From the NCBI GenBank assembly GCA_937952155.1, contig CALFYH010000398.1, positions 1-51,883 on the forward strand: DNA of 51,883 bases, in the 5' to 3' direction. The notes under the pieces were generated by a model. That model worked only from the letters and a program-made list of their open reading frames with translations, ran no database searches and was not told the origin of the DNA. The position numbers and the translations under genes are program-made. Source of the stretch: an uncultured Saprospiraceae bacterium (GTDB taxonomy: Bacteria; Bacteroidota; Bacteroidia; Chitinophagales; Saprospiraceae). Position 1 is the first letter of the stretch, and each line of letters starts with the position of its first letter. Positions 27,065 through 37,145 of the stretch are shown piece by piece.

Positions 27065-28324
27065 ATGGGTAAAGTCGGATTTTTCATATTTTTAGGAGCA
27101 ATTTTCATTTTCCTCGATGTGTACACTTACTTCGGACTAAAGAGTATCATTAGTGCACGTTTTGGCAAAGTTTTTATGTTGCTTTATTTTGGACTCAGCG
27201 CATTTGTTTATTATGCATTGATTTCCAATTATTTGTTTTATACATCAGATCAGCCACAGCCAAAAACAGAATTTCTAAATTTCTTGATAGGATTTGTGAT
27301 GACTATGTTTTTCACAAAATTGCTTTTCTGTACCATACTTATTATACAAGATAGTGGTCGAGCTTTGATGGGCGGAATTAATTACCTAAAATCTTTATTT
27401 TCTGAAGATGATTCGGTTGTAGCTTCATTTATTCCCGAAAGGCGAAAATTTATCACTACCACAGGTACTTTTATGGCTGGAATACCATTTTTCAGTATGT
27501 TGTATGGCATCACTAAAGGTAAGTATCAATATACTGTCCAAAAATTGGTTCTAAAATTTGAGAACTTGCCTAAAGCCTTTGATGGATTTAGACTTGTCCA
27601 GATTTCAGACATTCACGCTGGTAGTTTTGATAATCCCGACAAGGTCAGAAAAGGCATTGAAAAGATCAATGAACTCAAGGCAGATCTTGTATGTTTTACT
27701 GGTGACTTAGTCAATTCCGAAAAAGATGAGATCGATCCTTATATTGAAATTTTCTCTGAAATAGAAGCCAAATATGGGAAATTAGCCACGCTCGGCAATC
27801 ATGATTATTATGGACATTATGATAAAAATGACCCAAAAGCTGAGAAGGTATATTTTGAAGATTTTTTCTCAAAATTTAAAAAAATGGGATTTGATCTCCT
27901 AAATAATGAAAACCGAAGTATCACCAAAGATGGCGAGACTATTCATATTGTAGGTGTCGAAAATTGGGGCGCTGGACATTGGTTTCCCAAAAAAGGAGAC
28001 TTGGCAAAAGCCACTCAAAACTTGGATGGAAACGGTTTTAAGATCCTCATGTCTCACGATCCTACACATTGGGACGAAAAGGTGCTGAGTTTTCCTAAAA
28101 AAATGGATTTGACCCTCAGCGGTCATACGCATGGCTTCCAATTTGGGTTTCAAATGCCAGGTTTTAAGTGGTCGCCTGCCCAGTATAGATACAAAAAATG
28201 GCTGGGTTTATACCAAGAAGACGACAAATATCTATACGTAAATAGAGGCTTTGGCTTCCTTGGTTTCCCTGGAAGAGTCGGTATGTGGCCAGAAATTACT
28301 TTAATAGAGCTGCAATCAGCTTAA
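27065..28324 (+). CDS. Membrane-anchored metallophosphoesterase (calcineurin-like)
   Basis: A 419-residue protein with an N-terminal membrane region of three to four helices (FFIFLGAIFIFLDVYTYF, FMLLYFGLSAFVYYALI, FLIGFVMTMFFTKLLFCTI, and a weaker one near residue 140). A calcineurin-like phosphoesterase domain follows. All metal motifs are present: QISDIHAGSFDN with Asp182, FTGDLVNSEKDE, LGNHDYYGHY, MSHDPTHWDE, and LSGHTHGFQFG. It resembles YkuE-type phosphoesterases; the physiological substrate, perhaps a lipid or nucleotide, is not known. It stands alone, divergent from the sigma factor across 278 bases and convergent with the M1 peptidase (13 bases between stops). No exact -7 box seen. 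Confidence 0.88.
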   Translation: MGKVGFFIFLGAIFIFLDVYTYFGLKSIISARFGKVFMLLYFGLSAFVYYALISNYLFYTSDQPQPKTEFLNFLIGFVMTMFFTKLLFCTILIIQDSGRALMGGINYLKSLFSEDDSVVASFIPERRKFITTTGTFMAGIPFFSMLYGITKGKYQYTVQKLVLKFENLPKAFDGFRLVQISDIHAGSFDNPDKVRKGIEKINELKADLVCFTGDLVNSEKDEIDPYIEIFSEIEAKYGKLATLGNHDYYGHYDKNDPKAEKVYFEDFFSKFKKMGFDLLNNENRSITKDGETIHIVGVENWGAGHWFPKKGDLAKATQNLDGNGFKILMSHDPTHWDEKVLSFPKKMDLTLSGHTHGFQFGFQMPGFKWSPAQYRYKKWLGLYQEDDKYLYVNRGFGFLGFPGRVGMWPEITLIELQSA

Positions 28325-28337
28325 ACTCGCTTTTGTA

Positions 28338-30680
28338 TCATGGCCTGATGTCGCGCTGTTGTTTTGCTTTCTGCATGGGATTGGGCTTATCTTTGTATTT
28401 ATGTTTTTTGAAGAGCTGAAATCTGGTCGGTACTTCTCTTACTGGAAAGCTGTTATTTGATTCGTCAATATCGGCTGTTTCCTTGAATGGATCTAATTCG
28501 ATGGCAGTGACTTCTTTATCTTTGACAAATACCTTGGTCACTTTTTGCTCATTTTTCCGCCAAATTTCCACTGGCACACGCTCCACTTCTACGGTACCAT
28601 CGTCAAAAGTCCACTGAATAATTAAGGGCATGACCAATCCTCCTTTGTTGCTAAATTGGAGTTCATAATAGTTTTTTTCACCATACTTTTCAGTTTTTTC
28701 TTCTTTTGTCATCAAACTATCGTATTTCATTCTGATCTCTACATCTACAGAATCCTCAGTTTCCCAAGGGCGATATGTGTTATAAAAATCTGATACTGTG
28801 CTATCTCTTTCTACCGGAAAAGTACCGAATTGTTCGCGATTGCGCTGCTTAGTTAGGAAATTTTTGGGTTTCTTAATTGAAGTACGGAAAGTATCGATAC
28901 TTTTCTTTGGGTCATTATCGAGGTCAGCTTTGTACCATGTCACACTATCCAATGAGATATCCACAGCATCAATACTATAAAACCAGCCTCTCCAAAACCA
29001 ATCAAGATCCATGGCACTGGCTTCTTCCATCGTTCTAAAGAAATCATCCGGTGTTGGGTGCTTGAATGCCCATCGACGGCAATATTCCTTGAAAGAATAG
29101 TCGAATAGTTCACGTCCCATGATGGTCTCACGCAGGATATTTAGTGCTGTTGCCGGTTTGTCATAAGCGTTATTGCCATAGTCGATGATATTTTCACTAT
29201 TGGTCATGATAGGCTCCAGTTTATCTTTTGGTCGAGCCATATATTCTGTAATATTGTGTGGTACACCACCTTCTGATTTAAAATTGTTGTCCCATTCTTG
29301 CTCGGTTATGAATTGCATAAAACTATTTACCCCTTCATCAAACCAAGCCCATTGCCTTTCATCGCTATTAAAGATCATAGGAAAATAGGTATGTCCCACT
29401 TCATGGATAATAACGAGGATAGCTGCTCTTTTCGAGCCTTCGGTATATGTTCCATCATCTTCGGCACGACCAGGATTAAACGAAATCATCGGATATTCCA
29501 TGCCATTGGCCGCTTCTACCGAGATGGCTACTGGATATGGATAAGGTATAGAATATTTTGAATATGAACGCAATGTGTGATCTATCACCTTGGTAGAATA
29601 TTTATTGTAGATAGGATAAGCTTCCTTGCCATAAAGGCTCATACACATCACCTTTTGACCTAATTCATTATAGTGCGGCATAGCATCCCAAACAAATTTT
29701 TTACTTGCTGTCCAAGCAAAATCTCGCACATTTTTGGCCTTGTATTTCCATGTTTTCATTTTTGACGAAATCGGCGTTTTTTCATTTGCCTTTGCTTCAT
29801 CAAGTGTTACGATTTCCAATGGAGTTTTGCTATTTTGTGCCTGAATCCACTTATTGTAATGCGTCGGACTCAACATTTCCTTGTAATTTTGGCACTCGCC
29901 AGTTCCTGCGACAATATGGTCAGAAGGCAAAGTGATTTCTACTTCATAATCTCCAAACGACAAGGCAAATTCTCCGCGACCATAAAATTGCTTATTTTGC
30001 CATCCTTCGAAGTCGCTATACACACACATGCGTGGAAACCATTGCACGACAGTGTACAAATAGTTGCCATGATCCTTGAAGTATTCGAATCCACCTCTTC
30101 CCCAACTAGGTGTATTCATCCTGTCTATGAGGTAATAACTCCAATCTATGTTAAATGTTATTTTTTTACCTGGTTTTAAAGGTTGTGGCAAGTCTATTCT
30201 CATCATCGTTTGATTGATAAGATATTTTAGCGGTGTACCTTTATCAGAAGTTACTTTTTTGATATTGACTCCAAATTTATCTAGTTTGGATGTGGCTTCA
30301 AAACGGTCTATGGCATCTTCATTCATTACATCAAAGATTTTCGATCCCTCGATATGGTGTTTTGGAGATGTAGGTGTATGCTCATTTTCATCAAGTTGTA
30401 ACCATAAATACGTCATCTCCACAGGCGAATTATTATGATATGTTATCGATTCGCTACCATCCAATCGTTGCTCCTTGGTATCAAGTGTACATTTTATTTT
30501 ATAATCGGCCTTTTGTTGCCAATATTTAGGTCCGGGAGCACCATCAGCTCCACGATATTCATTGGGTGAGCGCAATATATTATCCAATTGCTCAAATTTT
30601 TTGGCATGATTGGAACGCTCTTGGGATGATAATGAAGTAATAAAAATGAAAAAAAGAAAAAAGAAAAAAGAAAATCTCAT
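28338..30680 (-). CDS. Secreted M1 family (aminopeptidase N-like) metallopeptidase
   Basis: A 780-residue M1 zinc peptidase. The Phe-rich signal peptide (FFFFLFFIFITSLSSQ) is followed by the N-terminal beta domain. The substrate-binding motif is NGMEYPMISFNPG. The catalytic site is VIIHEVGHTYFP (first His near residue 426), with the third zinc ligand Glu in WFDEGVNSF 18 residues after HExxH. A helical C-terminal part and a Lys-rich tail follow. No T9SS sorting domain is present, so it is probably periplasmic or held at the membrane. Two Met codons compete. 30680 gives a leader near 24 bases from the -7 box; 30689 leaves only 14. I prefer 30680. Confidence 0.9.
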   Translation of the reverse strand: MRFSFFFFLFFIFITSLSSQERSNHAKKFEQLDNILRSPNEYRGADGAPGPKYWQQKADYKIKCTLDTKEQRLDGSESITYHNNSPVEMTYLWLQLDENEHTPTSPKHHIEGSKIFDVMNEDAIDRFEATSKLDKFGVNIKKVTSDKGTPLKYLINQTMMRIDLPQPLKPGKKITFNIDWSYYLIDRMNTPSWGRGGFEYFKDHGNYLYTVVQWFPRMCVYSDFEGWQNKQFYGRGEFALSFGDYEVEITLPSDHIVAGTGECQNYKEMLSPTHYNKWIQAQNSKTPLEIVTLDEAKANEKTPISSKMKTWKYKAKNVRDFAWTASKKFVWDAMPHYNELGQKVMCMSLYGKEAYPIYNKYSTKVIDHTLRSYSKYSIPYPYPVAISVEAANGMEYPMISFNPGRAEDDGTYTEGSKRAAILVIIHEVGHTYFPMIFNSDERQWAWFDEGVNSFMQFITEQEWDNNFKSEGGVPHNITEYMARPKDKLEPIMTNSENIIDYGNNAYDKPATALNILRETIMGRELFDYSFKEYCRRWAFKHPTPDDFFRTMEEASAMDLDWFWRGWFYSIDAVDISLDSVTWYKADLDNDPKKSIDTFRTSIKKPKNFLTKQRNREQFGTFPVERDSTVSDFYNTYRPWETEDSVDVEIRMKYDSLMTKEEKTEKYGEKNYYELQFSNKGGLVMPLIIQWTFDDGTVEVERVPVEIWRKNEQKVTKVFVKDKEVTAIELDPFKETADIDESNNSFPVREVPTRFQLFKKHKYKDKPNPMQKAKQQRDIRP

Positions 30681-30703
30681 TGCTGACATTGTTTTGATTG
30701 GGT

Positions 30704-30711
30704 CAAATATA
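30704..30711 (-). promoter_or_regulatory. -7 promoter box for the M1 peptidase gene
   Basis: Reads TATATTTG on the minus strand, an exact TAnnTTTG match 23 bases before the preferred ATG at 30680. No clear -33 TTG at the expected spacing. Confidence 0.45.
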
Positions 30712-30786
30712 AGTTACGAATTGTACAATGTGCGAATATCTCACGTAAATAATACAAATCACAATATTCAATAGACGAAGATAGGA

Positions 30787-32904
30787 TTATTCTATCAAAT
30801 TAAGAAATTCGTCCTCAGTCATAATCTGTACGGTGCCAAGTTCCTGGGCTTTTTTAAGTTTAGAACCAGCTTTTTCGCCCACAACTAGGATATTGAGATT
30901 TGCACTCACCGCAGAGATATTTCTTGCTCCAGCTTTGGCGGCTTTCTCTTCGGCTTCTTTGCGACCCATTTTCAGTAATGTACCTGTAAAAAGTATGGTT
31001 TTACCAGAAAAAACGGCATCTTCTGCTACTTGCAATGGTTTATCTTCGTCCGTCTGTGTGAGATTTACACCATAAGACTCCATCTGATGTAACATGTTCA
31101 TATTTTTTTCATTGGCAAACCAAGCAATAACATTATCTGCAACAACAGGACCAATATCTTTTATCTCAAGAAATCTTTCTTTTGGCCAGTGCTGAAGATC
31201 AAGTACATGGCTGATTTGTTCTGCGATGAGTTTACTCGCTTTTTTGCCCAAATGATGGATGCTTAACGAATGTAAAAGCCGCTGTATAGGATTTGATTTT
31301 GCCTTTTCAACAGATAATTTTATGTTTTCAGCCGACCGTTTGCCGAATCCTTCCAAAACAGCTATTTTGTCATAATCAAGGTTGTAAATATCGCTGATAT
31401 CTTTAATCCAGCCTAAATCAAAAAATCGCTCTACATATGACTTTCCAAATCCATCAATATCCATCGCATCTTTTGACACATGAAATATCATCTTTTGAAG
31501 GTCTTGTGCACCGCACATACAGTCTGGACATCGCCAAGCTGATTCTCCATCTTCTTTTATCAATCTTACAGCTGTATCACTGGTATTTGTCGGACAAAAC
31601 TCGGGGAAATTGATGATTTCTTCAACGCCTGTGCGCAACTCAGGAAACGATTTTACGATATAAGGAATGACATCTCCTGCACGTTCTACCAACACAGTAT
31701 CGCCTAAACGTAAGTCTTTGGACCTTATGAAATCTTCGTTGTGAAGAGAAATAGATGAAACAGTCACTCCGGCCAAATAAACAGGTTCGATCTTGGCAAC
31801 AGGCGTAATAGAGCCTATTTTTCCTACCTGATACTCTACAGCTAGTAGTTTGCTTGTGGCCTGTTTGGCCTTAAACTTAAATGCAATAGCCCATCGTGGA
31901 TGATGTGCGGTAAATCCACATTTTTCTTGAAGTTCCAGGCTATTTACCTTGATAACCATACCGTCGATCTCGTAAGCGTAGGTATCTCGTTTTTCTTCCC
32001 AATATTTTACAAAATTATGGACAATGCCTATATTTTTACAAACAGCTTTTTCATCTTTTGGGATTTTAAACCCGAGTTTGCCCAACATTTCAATTCCTTG
32101 AATGTGTGTTTTCATTGTCGGAAGTACCGAATTTCCATTATTATCAACAGCATAAGCCAATTGGTACACAAAAGCTTCAAGTCCTCGTTTGCGAGTTTCG
32201 TTGGCATCTTTGGTCCGAAGACCACCAGTTGCTGCATTTCTTGGATTGGCGAAAAGTGTCAGTCCTTCTTTTTCTCTTTCTTTATTGATTCTTTCGAAAT
32301 TGTCTTTGCGTATGAGTGCTTCGCCTCTCAATTCAGCTTTGACAATACCAAACGAAGCGAAATCAGCTTTCAATGGGATACTCGGCAATGTTCGTGCATT
32401 TGGCGTCATCTCTTCACCCATAGTGCCGTTGCCTCTAGTGGCTGCTCTTACAAGTACATCATTTTCATAAACCAAAGCAATACTTCCTCCATCAAATTTC
32501 GGTTCTACACAATATTCAATATCGACATCTGAAGGTAGGTTGCACAATTTTTTAACTGCTGCATCAAAATCATTCAGGTCGTCTTCATTGTACGAATTAT
32601 CAAGAGAAAGCATCGGAACGGTATGTTGTACAGGCGGAAAATCACCCGACAAATCAGTACTTACCCTTTGGGTTGGTGAGTCAGTAGTTATCCGATCGGG
32701 ATATTGTTCTTCCAACGAGACCAGTTGCTTGTACAAAATATCATATTCAAAATCCGAAATCAGCGGGCTATCTTCGATATAATATTTCCGTTCATGAAAT
32801 ACCAAAAGATCCCTTAATTCCTTTAGGTCATTCGCTGTAGCTGGAGATGAAATAAAATTTTTGCTCAAAGCAACAAAATGCTGCTGTGTATCTGTACTAT
32901 ACAT
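30787..32904 (-). CDS. ligA: NAD-dependent DNA ligase LigA
   Basis: Seals nicks during replication and repair. It is 705 residues long. The Ia domain binds NMN (FHERKYYIEDSPLISDFEYD). The adenylation domain has the nucleophile Lys136 in EPKFDGGSIAL. An OB-fold (QVGKIGSITPVAKIEPV), a zinc-finger segment, helix-hairpin-helix repeats and a C-terminal BRCT domain (GKTILFTGTLLKMGRKEAEE) follow. The zinc finger is unusual. The first CxxC pair reads CPTN (Cys437, Asn440) instead of CPxC, and the second part has Cys459, Cys462 and Cys464. A -7 box lies 20 bases before ATG 32904. Confidence 0.96.
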   Translation of the reverse strand: MYSTDTQQHFVALSKNFISSPATANDLKELRDLLVFHERKYYIEDSPLISDFEYDILYKQLVSLEEQYPDRITTDSPTQRVSTDLSGDFPPVQHTVPMLSLDNSYNEDDLNDFDAAVKKLCNLPSDVDIEYCVEPKFDGGSIALVYENDVLVRAATRGNGTMGEEMTPNARTLPSIPLKADFASFGIVKAELRGEALIRKDNFERINKEREKEGLTLFANPRNAATGGLRTKDANETRKRGLEAFVYQLAYAVDNNGNSVLPTMKTHIQGIEMLGKLGFKIPKDEKAVCKNIGIVHNFVKYWEEKRDTYAYEIDGMVIKVNSLELQEKCGFTAHHPRWAIAFKFKAKQATSKLLAVEYQVGKIGSITPVAKIEPVYLAGVTVSSISLHNEDFIRSKDLRLGDTVLVERAGDVIPYIVKSFPELRTGVEEIINFPEFCPTNTSDTAVRLIKEDGESAWRCPDCMCGAQDLQKMIFHVSKDAMDIDGFGKSYVERFFDLGWIKDISDIYNLDYDKIAVLEGFGKRSAENIKLSVEKAKSNPIQRLLHSLSIHHLGKKASKLIAEQISHVLDLQHWPKERFLEIKDIGPVVADNVIAWFANEKNMNMLHQMESYGVNLTQTDEDKPLQVAEDAVFSGKTILFTGTLLKMGRKEAEEKAAKAGARNISAVSANLNILVVGEKAGSKLKKAQELGTVQIMTEDEFLNLIE

Positions 32905-32924
32905 GTTTTGACTTCTTTGAATTA

Positions 32925-32932
32925 CAAAAGTA
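32925..32932 (-). promoter_or_regulatory. -7 promoter box for ligA
   Basis: Reads TACTTTTG on the minus strand, exact to TAnnTTTG, 20 bases before the ATG at 32904. It separates ligA from the efflux operon upstream. Confidence 0.5.
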
Positions 32933-32994
32933 TGAATTTGTATTCAAATAGTCTCGATGTCTTCAATTTTGAATGCCATTAAAAATTCAACTCT

Positions 32995-35900
32995 TTACTT
33001 CACTTGCGGTGGAATCAAATAATACAATACCGGAGTAACCAATCGACTCAGTAAAGTACTACTTATCAATCCACCTATCAACACAATGGCCAATGGGCTG
33101 ATCAACGGCGAATTTTCGAGCACTAATGGTGTCAATCCACCGATAGCCGTCATCGAGGTCAAGAGGATCGGCAAAAATCTGGTTTCAGCGCCATCCATGA
33201 CTGCATCATACAAGTTCATTCCTTGTTCTCTAAGACCATTGGTATAATCAACCATCAGGATGGAGTTTTTGATTTCTATACCCATTAATGCGATGATACC
33301 TACTGTCGCCACAAACGATAATGACTCTCCTGAAACGTATAAAGCCACCAAGGCACCAATTATTCCCATAGGTATAACACTAAGGACGATAATGGTCGAT
33401 TTGAACGTCCTAAATTCTAAAATCAAAATCGCCAATAATCCAAATACAGTAAGAATGATAATCGTACCTAAGCCGCCAAAAGACTCTTGTGAAGATTCGC
33501 GTTCGCCGGCAGCAATCACGCGGAATCCGTCTGGCATTGGCACTTGAGTCGAAATATCATTAAGTATATCATCTGTAAGCTGGCTGATGTTGACTCCATT
33601 TTGCGCAAAGCAACTGACTAATGCATAACGTTCCTTATTAAAATGCCGTATGATGGATGCTGAAGGCTTTAGTGATAATTCTGCTATGTTTTTTATGGGT
33701 ACAAGGGATCCACTCATCGATGTGACATAAACTTTGTCAAACATCTGGAGTGCATTTTCGGTATTTTGAGTGAGCGATATCTTCATTTTGAATTCATCGC
33801 CTTCGGTATTACTGATTTCGCTTATGTCAAGTCCAGCTATTGCTAGTCTCACCGTTTTGGCAATCTCCGCACCATTGATACCATATAAACCTGCTTTCTC
33901 TTTATTGACATCTACGATGATATCGGATTTAACATATTTTAGGTCATTGCGTACATACATTGTACCTTGCCTTGCTTTGACCAATTTTTCTACTTTAGCA
34001 CTTAACTTGTCCAATGTATCCAGATTATTGCCAATAATACGCATTTCTACAGGCGCAGTGATAGGTGGCCCTTGTTGAAATCTTTTGACTTCTATTCTCA
34101 CACCTGGAAAATTGGCAAGTTCTGTTCTCGCCTTTTCGGCAAATTTTATAATTTCTGGAACTTTGGTTTTTTCATCTAGATATACGATAATTTGCCCGAA
34201 ATTGGATGAATTTTGACGCTGAAATTCATTATAATAAATCCTTGGATTGCCCTTGCCTGCATTCGCACTTATATGGTCTATTTCTGGAAATGACAGTAGT
34301 TTTTGTTCCACTTTTCGTACCACTTTATCTGTGTGTGTAAGATTGGAACCAGGTTCAGTTTCTATATCAATGGTAACGATTGGTTTTTCTGATTCGGGAA
34401 ACAAACTAAATCCCAAAACTGGCACCAACATCAAAGACAATCCAAAAATAACTGCCGCTAAAACCAATGTTGTCACCTTGTGCGTCATACACCACTGCAA
34501 CAATTTTTGGTAAGGATTATTTACATATTTTTTAAAGGCATTAAAGAAAAAATTGCCTTCGCCGCCTGCTGCATTTTCATGTGCTTTCAGCAAGATAGAC
34601 GACAAAAATGGTATAATTGTAACCGATACAAATAAGGAAGCCAAAACTGTCAACATCACGGCCATAGGCAATGAACGAATAAAATCGCCTGAACCTTCGG
34701 GCAGATTGGCCAATGGAAGAAATGCCAATAATAAGGTAGCCGTACATCCCATGATGGCCACCATAATGTGGTTTGTTGCAGAAATCGCCGCTTCTTTTGC
34801 CGAAATTCCTTTGCGCATATAACGTTCTATATTCTCCACCACGACGATACTATCATCCACCAAAAGTCCCAATGCCACTACCATACCGACGATGCTCAGT
34901 TGATTGAGTGTATATCCCAATAAATCCAACATAAATAAGCCTATACTTAACGATAACGGGATAGAAATCATAACGACAATAGACGCTCTGGTGCCTAAAG
35001 GAAGTAAGGTCAATAACACTAGGAAAATTGCTATGGCAAAATCTCTGCCTAAACCAGAAAGCCGATGTTTTACACCAATTTCCTGATCGAAGGCATGTTC
35101 CAATGTGATTCCTTTAGGTAGTTTTTCTTTGAAATGAGTCAATACTTTTTCCAATTCGTGGCGAACAGCTATGATGTTTTTCTTGTCCTTCATGGCTGAA
35201 TTGACCCAAATAGCTCTATGATTATTATGTCTTACTATGTGGTCCGTAGTCTCCTCGGTATAGTAAATCTCCGATATTTGTCCGAGTTTCACGGTTTTGC
35301 CATCAGGTGTCACTTGTACAATCGTTGATTTAATGTCATCGATGGTCTTAAATTCGGAAGTCGTCTTGATATTGTATTTCTTTTGACCCAAGTCTATATC
35401 TCCTCCAGGAATATTGATATTATTGGCCTGAATCAATCCGATGACTTGATTTAATCCCAACTTCATTGAAGCCATTCTGTCCAAGTCCAAATCAATATGA
35501 ATTTCTTTGTCAAGTGCTGCTTGGATTTCGACCCATTTTATATCCTTGATGCGTTCAATATCTTTTTCAAGGCTTTCTGCCAAGTCAACCATTACATCCA
35601 TAGAAGCCGTATCAGATACCAAGGCAGACTGTAAGATAACGACATCACTTGACGCCGCTTTTTTGATGTCAAGCAATACGATACCGTCTGGTAAATCTGG
35701 GCGTATTTTATTTATTTCGCGAATGACATCATTGTTTTTTGCTTCTACATCTACGCCAAAATTGAATTCAGCAAGCATGACAATAAGTCCATCATTTATA
35801 GTGGTATTTATTTTTTTCACATCAGATAGTTGGTATAATTCTTCTTCTATTGGATCCGCAATGAGCTTTTCCATATCTGTCGGATTGGTACCAGGATAGA

Positions 35901-36048
35901 CAACTACGATAGAAAAAATCGGTGCTCCAAAAGGTGGATCTTCACCTCTTGGCATATTCATCAATGCATTGATACCCAATACCATTACAGCTACAAATAT
36001 AACCAATGTAAACTGCCAATTCTTTACAAAAAATTTATTGAATCCCAT
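32995..36048 (-). CDS. RND efflux pump inner-membrane permease
   Basis: A 1,017-residue resistance-nodulation-division transporter that drives efflux with protons. The first membrane helix (FTLVIFVAVMVLGINALM) is followed by the porter domain, then a helix bundle with the proton-relay Asp pair in GLLVDDSIVVVENIERYM. The second half repeats the fold and holds the relay Lys in GIEIKNSILMVDYTNGLR. It groups with AcrB/MexB-like (HAE) pumps rather than heavy-metal CusA pumps by overall look, but substrates cannot be predicted. It is the last gene of tetR-tolC-mfp-rnd, 46 bases after the adaptor gene. Confidence 0.93.
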   Translation of the reverse strand: MGFNKFFVKNWQFTLVIFVAVMVLGINALMNMPRGEDPPFGAPIFSIVVVYPGTNPTDMEKLIADPIEEELYQLSDVKKINTTINDGLIVMLAEFNFGVDVEAKNNDVIREINKIRPDLPDGIVLLDIKKAASSDVVILQSALVSDTASMDVMVDLAESLEKDIERIKDIKWVEIQAALDKEIHIDLDLDRMASMKLGLNQVIGLIQANNINIPGGDIDLGQKKYNIKTTSEFKTIDDIKSTIVQVTPDGKTVKLGQISEIYYTEETTDHIVRHNNHRAIWVNSAMKDKKNIIAVRHELEKVLTHFKEKLPKGITLEHAFDQEIGVKHRLSGLGRDFAIAIFLVLLTLLPLGTRASIVVMISIPLSLSIGLFMLDLLGYTLNQLSIVGMVVALGLLVDDSIVVVENIERYMRKGISAKEAAISATNHIMVAIMGCTATLLLAFLPLANLPEGSGDFIRSLPMAVMLTVLASLFVSVTIIPFLSSILLKAHENAAGGEGNFFFNAFKKYVNNPYQKLLQWCMTHKVTTLVLAAVIFGLSLMLVPVLGFSLFPESEKPIVTIDIETEPGSNLTHTDKVVRKVEQKLLSFPEIDHISANAGKGNPRIYYNEFQRQNSSNFGQIIVYLDEKTKVPEIIKFAEKARTELANFPGVRIEVKRFQQGPPITAPVEMRIIGNNLDTLDKLSAKVEKLVKARQGTMYVRNDLKYVKSDIIVDVNKEKAGLYGINGAEIAKTVRLAIAGLDISEISNTEGDEFKMKISLTQNTENALQMFDKVYVTSMSGSLVPIKNIAELSLKPSASIIRHFNKERYALVSCFAQNGVNISQLTDDILNDISTQVPMPDGFRVIAAGERESSQESFGGLGTIIILTVFGLLAILILEFRTFKSTIIVLSVIPMGIIGALVALYVSGESLSFVATVGIIALMGIEIKNSILMVDYTNGLREQGMNLYDAVMDGAETRFLPILLTSMTAIGGLTPLVLENSPLISPLAIVLIGGLISSTLLSRLVTPVLYYLIPPQVK

Positions 36049-36094
36049 ATTAATGTCGTATTAAGAATGGTGAATGAAATTTGGTAATCTGAAA

Positions 36095-37129
36095 TTAATG
36101 ACTGATTTTGTCACCATCTTCTAGATACATGGCGCCTGTAGTGATGACATTAGAAATACCATCCAGTCCAGAAGCGACAGCCACTTTATCACCCAAAAGT
36201 TTTGCAATATTGATTTTAATTTGTTTTGCTTTGCCATTCTCAGCGGTAAAAACATAAGCCGTCTTACCGTTTGATTTTATCAACGCTTCTATAGGAATAA
36301 TTGTGAAATATTCCTTATTAGTTGAAGTGATAGTCAAATTTGTGATCAAACCAGCTGCAAGATTATCAGGTTGGTTGCTAAATTTTATTTCTATATCAAA
36401 TGTCCCGCTTGCACTACCGCCAACCGATGATTTTTGAGAAATGTAGCCTGTAAATTTCTTGCCAGGATAAGCATCAAGACTGATTTGGACTTTATCGTTT
36501 TTATGAACTCGTGCCCAATCTCTGTCCGTAAGTCCAGCTTGAATAATCCAATCACCTTTTCCTACACCGAGAATGGCATATACGGGATTTCCTGGGCCAG
36601 TAATCTCACCACTAAACATGATTTGTTTGATGATTTTGCCTGAAATAGGCGCTTTTATTTCCGAATATTGCCTGTTAAAGGCAGCAATATCTGCTGTACG
36701 TTTGGCTACTTCATAAGCAGTATTAACATTTTGAAATTGTTCTAATGTAGCCACACTATCTTTATATAAATTGGCTACTCTGTTTTTGTCTCTGAGTGCT
36801 TTATTAAGTCCTTCTTCGGCTTGTTGCACCTGTGCGTTTATTTCTTGCATTTCCAGTGTAGCCAATAGCTGACCTTTAGTGACAAAGTCGCCTTCTTTGA
36901 CGTAAGTTTTCTTGATTACTCCGCCGGTTTTGAATGATGGTCTTGCTTCTGACTCACTCATGACAATACCTAGCACCTGAATATCGTCTGACTCATTGAT
37001 GGTATCTACAGGATGTGTTTTTACAAAAATTTCTGCAATCTTTGGTGATGCTTTGGATGTATCTGGATCCGATTTACACGCAAAAAAACAAATTCCTATA
37101 ATAGCTATGAGTGTATTAAAAGTTTTCAT
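36095..37129 (-). CDS. RND efflux periplasmic adaptor (membrane-fusion protein)
   Basis: A 344-residue lipoprotein adaptor linking the inner-membrane pump to the outer-membrane channel. From ATG 37129 it begins MKTFNTLIAIIGICFF with lipobox FFACKS, so it is anchored by a lipidated Cys. The lipoyl half-motifs (GGVIKKTYVKEGDFVTKGQL and YSEIKAPISGKIIKQIMFSG) flank a short coiled hairpin (VQQAEEGLNKALRDKNRVAN). Beta-barrel and membrane-proximal domains follow. The longer frame to 37183 reads into the end of the TolC gene and would put 18 residues ahead of a normal lipoprotein signal, so I reject it. It lies 16 bases after tolC. Confidence 0.92.
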   Translation of the reverse strand: MKTFNTLIAIIGICFFACKSDPDTSKASPKIAEIFVKTHPVDTINESDDIQVLGIVMSESEARPSFKTGGVIKKTYVKEGDFVTKGQLLATLEMQEINAQVQQAEEGLNKALRDKNRVANLYKDSVATLEQFQNVNTAYEVAKRTADIAAFNRQYSEIKAPISGKIIKQIMFSGEITGPGNPVYAILGVGKGDWIIQAGLTDRDWARVHKNDKVQISLDAYPGKKFTGYISQKSSVGGSASGTFDIEIKFSNQPDNLAAGLITNLTITSTNKEYFTIIPIEALIKSNGKTAYVFTAENGKAKQIKINIAKLLGDKVAVASGLDGISNVITTGAMYLEDGDKISH

Positions 37130-37145
37130 TGTTTGAAAGATTATA

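Noticed and set aside
31900..32532. 210-codon open frame on the plus strand inside ligA
   Set aside because: It is the complement of conserved ligA codons, has a low-complexity Ser/Phe-rich translation and no promoter or start signal. Other long antisense frames (for example 23403-23885 and 14798-15259) were dropped for the same reason.
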